Positions 15,923 through 19,639 of a stretch of 19,639 nt of DNA are shown here, piece by piece (the first letter of the stretch is position 1; each line of letters opens with the position of its first letter). Location: NCBI GenBank assembly GCA_030747885.1, contig JASLJW010000006.1, positions 1 through 19,639 on the forward strand. Direction: 5' to 3'. The notes below the pieces were generated by a model. It was given only the letters and a program-made list of their open reading frames with translations, was not told where the DNA came from and did not search any database. Made by a program: the position numbers and the translations under genes. This DNA comes from Candidatus Thalassarchaeaceae archaeon (lineage in GTDB: Archaea; Thermoplasmatota; Poseidoniia; Poseidoniales; Thalassarchaeaceae).

Positions 15923-15933
15923 TATTTTCTATA
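15923..15933. promoter_or_regulatory. AT-rich TATA-like element between divergent genes
   Basis: TATTTTCTATA (TATAGAAAATA on the minus strand) lies in the 75-base gap between the deacylase (GTG 15895) and thioesterase (ATG 15971) genes, 28 bases from the first and 38 from the second. It is the only strongly TATA-like sequence there and may serve one or both genes. Confidence 0.4.
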
Positions 15934-15970
15934 CCCCGAAACTCAAGGACCGTGGCAAGAGTGTAGTGAT

Positions 15971-16450
15971 ATGGACGAGCGGGAATCGGTTCAAGAGATA
16001 CACGCCCCAAATTCGATTTGCTTTGGTTGCGGACCTTCTAATGAAGAAGGATTGAGAATTCGTTCATTCAGACGTGATGATGTGGAAAATGGCCTCAAAA
16101 TGACGTTCAATACAGAAGAACATCATCAAGCATTTCCTGGAATGGTAAATGGAGGAATTATCGGAACTCTTCTCGATTGCCACGGCAATTGGACCGCGGC
16201 AATAGCCATCATGACATTACACGGAGATTCTGAACCACCTTGTACTGTAACTGCAAATTATAGTGTCCAACTAAGGAGGCCAACACCTCATGGAGTTGAA
16301 CTCACTGTAACCAGTGAAGTTATTGATTTACAGGAAGATCGAGCTTCAATTCGAATGGAAATGCATGCTGAAGACATTCTTTGTGCTAGAGGTGAAGGGT
16401 TATTCGTAGCAGTCAAAGAAGGCCATCCAGCATACCATAGATGGAACTGA
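15971..16450 (+). CDS. PaaI-type hotdog-fold thioesterase
   Basis: This 159-residue protein matches the PaaI/4HBT hotdog superfamily. An N-terminal CFGCGPSNEEGLRI block (17-30) includes the C17/C20 pair common in these proteins. FPGMVNGGIIGTLLDCHGNW (55-74) is the core: the usual HGG is NGG (N60) and the active-site acid is Asp69. A later segment, TANYSVQLRRPTPHG (94-108), matches the central strand. Family members hydrolyse acyl-CoA thioesters in the cytosol; the acyl chain cannot be read from sequence. The protein is first in a likely three-gene operon with a SprT-like protease and an exported protein. No Shine-Dalgarno is placed at the right distance, although GTGAT directly touches the ATG, so short-leader or leaderless translation is likely. 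Confidence 0.86.
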   Translation: MDERESVQEIHAPNSICFGCGPSNEEGLRIRSFRRDDVENGLKMTFNTEEHHQAFPGMVNGGIIGTLLDCHGNWTAAIAIMTLHGDSEPPCTVTANYSVQLRRPTPHGVELTVTSEVIDLQEDRASIRMEMHAEDILCARGEGLFVAVKEGHPAYHRWN

Positions 16451-16459
16451 GGCAATGAA

Positions 16460-16993
16460 ATGACCAATGAAAAACTGGTTGAACTTCAGAATCTAGTTCT
16501 TCCAGTGATGAAAATATTGAATCTAATTAATCAAGAACAAGAAGAGAAATTGAGAAAGATTCCTCTTGGATTAATCAGAAAAAATGCAACTAGAATGCAT
16601 GCAGTTTGTCGATTTAATCCCGGGCCCAAAGGATATGAAAAAACAATCCATGATGTGAAAGAAGTAGCAATACATCCCGAGGCACTAAATGAAAAATGGA
16701 AATACTATGCTCAATTTTTGCTTTTTCATGAATACTTACACGCTATTGGGAACATTAGACATGATTCGGTTTTCAGAGAACTAGAAGATCTTTGGCCAGA
16801 TGATGATGCAAAAAACGCAGGCAAAGAATTCGGAAGATTTCTTCGTGCTAAGGCCGCAAAATGGCTCTGGACTTGTCCGAAATGCGACAAAACACATCCT
16901 AGGTCCAGAAAGAGTAACGGTCGCTATCTTTGCCGAAAATGTAAGGTCACTCTAATCGATTCACCTGCGGGACAAACTCATCAAACCCAATGA
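16460..16993 (+). CDS. SprT-like zinc metalloprotease
   Basis: The 177-residue product has HEYLHAIG (90-97), giving zinc ligands His90 and His94 and catalytic Glu91, with His101 in RHDSVF as the probable third ligand, matching the HGxxF position of SprT/Spartan proteins. A C-terminal zinc ribbon with CPKC (C139/C142) and CRKC (C158/C161) follows, also as in the SprT family. Eukaryotic Spartan cuts DNA-protein crosslinks; the role of archaeal relatives is not established. Length (about 160-180) fits the small prokaryotic SprT group. GAGG at 16449-16452 lies seven bases before the ATG and overlaps the stop of the thioesterase gene, so translation is probably coupled. Confidence 0.82.
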   Translation: MTNEKLVELQNLVLPVMKILNLINQEQEEKLRKIPLGLIRKNATRMHAVCRFNPGPKGYEKTIHDVKEVAIHPEALNEKWKYYAQFLLFHEYLHAIGNIRHDSVFRELEDLWPDDDAKNAGKEFGRFLRAKAAKWLWTCPKCDKTHPRSRKSNGRYLCRKCKVTLIDSPAGQTHQTQ

Positions 16994-16995
16994 AT

Positions 16996-17000
16996 AGGAG
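16996..17000 (+). promoter_or_regulatory. Shine-Dalgarno of the downstream exported-protein gene
   Basis: AGGAG lies five bases before ATG 17006, within the 12-base gap after the SprT-like gene. It fixes the start and supports one polycistronic message. Confidence 0.6.
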
Positions 17001-17005
17001 AGAAC

Positions 17006-18991
17006 ATGGAGGGGGGCTTTAGGAGACTCGTTGGAGTAATTCCTATCGTTCTTCTAATTGGGATGATTCCGTTAGCAGAAGGAGAACTTGCTACAAATCA
17101 AACAATGCTAAATGCAACCTGTATCGATGATACAACATGTCAGTTAACCAATTCAATAAATGGAATGGATCAACTTACAGGTAATGAAAATGGAGCATCG
17201 CCATTATCTCCTGAACTTATTCGAATCGAATTCAAAATGTCGCCCCCACAATCATCTCATGCTTTGATTCCAATTACGATGGATGAATTAGTGGTCGATT
17301 TGAGTATAGAAGAAGATCCAGGTGAATTTATCCGGCCAGATCTCAATATTATCTTAGCAATAGGGCCATCTTCCAACGAATGGACAATAGAAGGTCAACC
17401 TGGAACTCCATTGACCACCGCAACTGAATATCGTTTAGAAGACGAGCAAATCGATTTGACTTCAGGACGAATTCTAGCACCAAATGATGTAATTCAACTC
17501 ACGTTATCATTTGAAATCGATAGACCCGTGACTTGGAATCTAGGGCTTCGTGGTTCAACTTATGTCGATATTCCCATACAATGGTCATTGGATCAAGATG
17601 CAGTTGATGTGGATGAACCGAGTTCATCTACTGAACCTAAATCGATTGAAATGGGTGATTTTGTAAACGGTGCTCTCATTGAAGAAGACATTGATTGCTT
17701 CACATTTAGTGTTGGAGAAAGGGCCTCGGAACTGAGAGTAGACATCGTCTGGAGCCCTATGCCTTCAGAGATAGCAATTACAGGGGTTACACCAATTCTC
17801 GATACTCTAGATGGAAGAAAACAACCCTCACCCTCTATTAGAACAACACAAGAAGGAGATTCAATTGAGAGCGTTCTAGTATGGAATCTAGAAGACCATG
17901 CAGAATTGCGCCTATGCCTTTTCGGTGAAGAAGCTCGATTTGGAGTCTATCGGTGGGCGGCTCAAGAAATTCTACCTGGGACCGGAGCAATGGAAGTGAG
18001 TGATTTCGAACTTGATGCTCGTTGGCCAACTGGAACTGGATGGATAGGTGAAACATCTCAGAGTCAGCAAACTGAAGGAATTGGAGGGACAGGAACCATT
18101 GTTTCAATTTCATTCGGAGGAATAATTGTTGCATGGATTCTGAAAATGCCAATTATCAATCCACTAAATCGAAAATGGGGGATTCCTATTTCGATGATTC
18201 TGATTGTAATTGGATCGAGTGCTGGACCTCTTGCAGCAACAATATCCAGTCTACCTGATGACTCAGAAAAAAATCTAGATTATTGGATTGAAAATAGACT
18301 CGATTTAGTTGCAGAATCAATCATCACAAATGATCCTGAACTCGCCACAGGATTTTTCGGGACAAAATCTGGTGATCAATTTGGGATTAGACTACATATC
18401 GATGCCGTACATCCAACTGGAGATGGGCGTTGGCAAATCCAAACTGAAGATCTGAATGATGTAGACCTAGATAGAATGATATTCGATGCAATGCGTCGAC
18501 ATTCACTTGATTCAGATCAAGAAATAATGTATATTCTTCGTGCTGGAAGGCTATTGAGTTTGGATTTGCTATTGCTTGAGGCCACTCTAATTTCAGATTC
18601 AATGCCCATAGGCTCAATACTTCATCTAAATTGGATTATGACTGAATCTGTAGGAGAGGGTTCTATCACGGAAAGGGCATGGACTACAAGACCAAATTCA
18701 GTAGATTGGAACGAATGGAATTATTTTACTGCCCGGCTACTGCCAGAATTGATCACTGTATCATATTGTGACTGTGGATTAGACGCAATCGATCTCTCGA
18801 TTAGGACGAGTGTAGCACATACGCCTTCGATTACTCCTTCTCTTGCAGGAGTTTCTGGAGCACCTTCCTTCCCACTATTCTCAGGCACCACCATGGTTTT
18901 GGGATTCGGAACACTGATCTTGATTGGTATAATTACAAAGAATCAACAGAAAAAGGCCGAGGAAATAGTACTACGAATGATCAAGAAATAA
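17006..18991 (+). CDS. Exported multi-pass membrane protein of unknown function
   Basis: I do not recognise the 661-residue product as a whole. It starts with a signal peptide (basic MEGGFRR, hydrophobic core 8-23, then LAEGEL). A large outside domain follows (about 25-355) that is beta-rich and acidic. Within it, residues about 215-320 (FVNGALIEEDIDCFTFSV, then LRLCLFG and FGVYRW) resemble a bacterial pre-peptidase C-terminal (PPC) beta-sandwich; this is a weak match. Two helices at about 363-380 and 393-412 are separated by a short basic loop. A second soluble domain (about 415-620) and a last helix (627-644) precede a Lys-rich tail. Two Cys pairs (C39/C45 and C588/C590) are outside if the topology is right. 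The gene is third in the operon behind the SprT-like protease, with a good AGGAG site. It meets the convergent TerB-like gene with one base between the stops. Confidence 0.8.
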   Translation: MEGGFRRLVGVIPIVLLIGMIPLAEGELATNQTMLNATCIDDTTCQLTNSINGMDQLTGNENGASPLSPELIRIEFKMSPPQSSHALIPITMDELVVDLSIEEDPGEFIRPDLNIILAIGPSSNEWTIEGQPGTPLTTATEYRLEDEQIDLTSGRILAPNDVIQLTLSFEIDRPVTWNLGLRGSTYVDIPIQWSLDQDAVDVDEPSSSTEPKSIEMGDFVNGALIEEDIDCFTFSVGERASELRVDIVWSPMPSEIAITGVTPILDTLDGRKQPSPSIRTTQEGDSIESVLVWNLEDHAELRLCLFGEEARFGVYRWAAQEILPGTGAMEVSDFELDARWPTGTGWIGETSQSQQTEGIGGTGTIVSISFGGIIVAWILKMPIINPLNRKWGIPISMILIVIGSSAGPLAATISSLPDDSEKNLDYWIENRLDLVAESIITNDPELATGFFGTKSGDQFGIRLHIDAVHPTGDGRWQIQTEDLNDVDLDRMIFDAMRRHSLDSDQEIMYILRAGRLLSLDLLLLEATLISDSMPIGSILHLNWIMTESVGEGSITERAWTTRPNSVDWNEWNYFTARLLPELITVSYCDCGLDAIDLSIRTSVAHTPSITPSLAGVSGAPSFPLFSGTTMVLGFGTLILIGIITKNQQKKAEEIVLRMIKK

Positions 18992-18992
18992 G

Positions 18993-19619
18993 TCATTCTT
19001 CTTCTTTTTCAAGGCCACCGATCATTTCCATCAGCATCGATCGTTCTGCATCATCGATGACTCCATCTTCTAAAGCAGAATCAATTGCTTGGAACTGTTC
19101 ACTTGTTAATCCAAGAGGCGATGCTGCATGATGAATCAAAATCCTCTCTGCTTCACTGACTTTTCCATCCGTCAATGCAGAGTTGATTGCAGCTATTGTT
19201 GCAATTCTAGATATTTCTGGGTTAGTCAAATCTAGCGCCTTCGCAATTTCTGATAATTCACTTACTTCATCCTCTGTTAGAATGCCGTCACTGTAGGCTT
19301 GCTCATATGCAAATTGAAGGAAGCTACGATATTCGGATGGATGAAGAAGAACATCTCGAATCAAACTGTAATCTACCGAAGGTTCTGTTTCACCATTAAG
19401 CAAAGCAGCTGTCGCCCTTCGATTCTCCTTTACCATCATGTCCTTCAGACCATGTCCAATCCATGCAAATCCAAGACCTACGACACCACCAGCAATCCAC
19501 CTCATGGCGCTTTCGTCCAACAAATCACCTGGGTGAAATAATCTGTGAAGTCCGATAGCCACTAGGAAGCACCCCCAGAAAATCTCTACCCAATCATTGA
19601 CATCGGGTTCCCCTTCCAA
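18993..19619 (-). CDS. Membrane-anchored TerB-like repeat protein (5' end uncertain)
   Basis: The product has two N-terminal transmembrane helices (about 11-28 and 39-58), then a soluble helical domain (about 85-205) resembling the TerB/DUF533-type tellurite-resistance fold. Three units begin AYSDGILTEDE (108-118), ALTDGKVSEAE (148-158) and ALEDGVIDDAE (182-192), each Ala-x-x-Asp-Gly followed by an acid. TerB domains bind metal and are seen in membrane-linked stress complexes, but a role here is not known. The first in-frame start is TTG at 19619; the frame stays open upstream (SNVLLD) to the window edge at 19639, so the real start may be beyond the window. An internal ATG exists at residue 39 but would delete the first helix. 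The short acidic tail EKEEE ends one base from the convergent gene. Confidence 0.78.
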   Translation of the reverse strand: MEGEPDVNDWVEIFWGCFLVAIGLHRLFHPGDLLDESAMRWIAGGVVGLGFAWIGHGLKDMMVKENRRATAALLNGETEPSVDYSLIRDVLLHPSEYRSFLQFAYEQAYSDGILTEDEVSELSEIAKALDLTNPEISRIATIAAINSALTDGKVSEAERILIHHAASPLGLTSEQFQAIDSALEDGVIDDAERSMLMEMIGGLEKEEE

Positions 19620-19639
19620 GTCCAGAAGAACATTAGATG

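Noticed and set aside
15594..16055. 153-codon plus-strand frame across the deacylase start and the thioesterase gene
   Set aside because: It is antisense to the lysine-rich N-terminus of the deacylase and overlaps the thioesterase in another frame; composition (Phe/Ser/Arg-rich) is that of a shadow.
1..19639. tRNA genes, CRISPR arrays, insertion sequences, integrases, phage genes or toxin-antitoxin pairs
   Set aside because: None seen on reading both strands. The gene set is housekeeping and surface functions, and gaps are too short to hold such elements.

Overview
This window is most likely chromosomal DNA from an aerobic, probably marine planktonic archaeon. Marine Group II/III (Poseidoniia and relatives, Thermoplasmatota) fits best, but that placement is inferred from gene content only. 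The archaeal markers are a PurP-type FAICAR synthetase, an RNA polymerase subunit K (Rpb6) and an archaeal-style NFACT/RqcH protein. Several promoters also show a TATA-like box about 22-29 bases ahead of a start codon, as expected for leaderless mRNAs. Aerobic life is indicated by heme A and heme O synthases and by tryptophan 2,3-dioxygenase. Coding density is very high: no gap between genes exceeds about 100 bases, and convergent genes are 0 to 8 bases apart. I see no tRNA, rRNA, CRISPR array, insertion sequence or integrase.

Layout from left to right. (1) Minus-strand 539..1 is the first 179 codons of a gene that leaves the window; it carries an HEYFH motif and a later EExLANA motif and looks like a zinc metallohydrolase. 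(2) Plus 639..2756 is the ribosome quality-control factor RqcH/NEMF. It meets, with no gap, the minus-strand purP gene. (3) Plus 3936..6586 holds tryptophan 2,3-dioxygenase, an acetyl-CoA acetyltransferase and rpoK. (4) Minus 7552..6590 is an exported thioredoxin-like protein. It is divergent from the plus-strand heme cluster ctaA (heme A synthase) and ctaB (heme O synthase), and a single TATA-like box sits exactly midway between the two starts. (5) Plus 9798..11054 is a 2-isopropylmalate-synthase-family enzyme. (6) Plus 11091..14510 is a large cell-surface subtilisin/kexin-like protease with a P domain, calcium-binding (thrombospondin type 3) repeats interleaved with MopE-like metal-binding motifs, a Pro-Glu linker and a membrane anchor. 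(7) Minus 15895..14519 is an aspartoacylase/succinylglutamate desuccinylase family enzyme with a lysine-rich N-terminal extension. (8) Plus 15971..18991 is a probable three-gene operon: a hotdog thioesterase, a SprT-like zinc protease and a secreted/membrane protein of unknown function. (9) Minus 19619..18993 is a membrane-anchored TerB-like repeat protein whose 5' end may lie outside the window.

The clearest functional group is heme a biogenesis: CtaB makes heme O, CtaA makes heme A, and the divergent exported CxxC protein could serve oxidase assembly. The dioxygenase and thiolase could be the first and last steps of an aerobic tryptophan-to-acetyl-CoA route, but the intermediate enzymes are not here. 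I found no convincing defence island or wholly new multi-gene system. The most unusual items are the composite protease, the RpoK insertion, the HEYFH protein at the left edge, the symmetric divergent promoter, and the two membrane proteins of unknown role at the right end.
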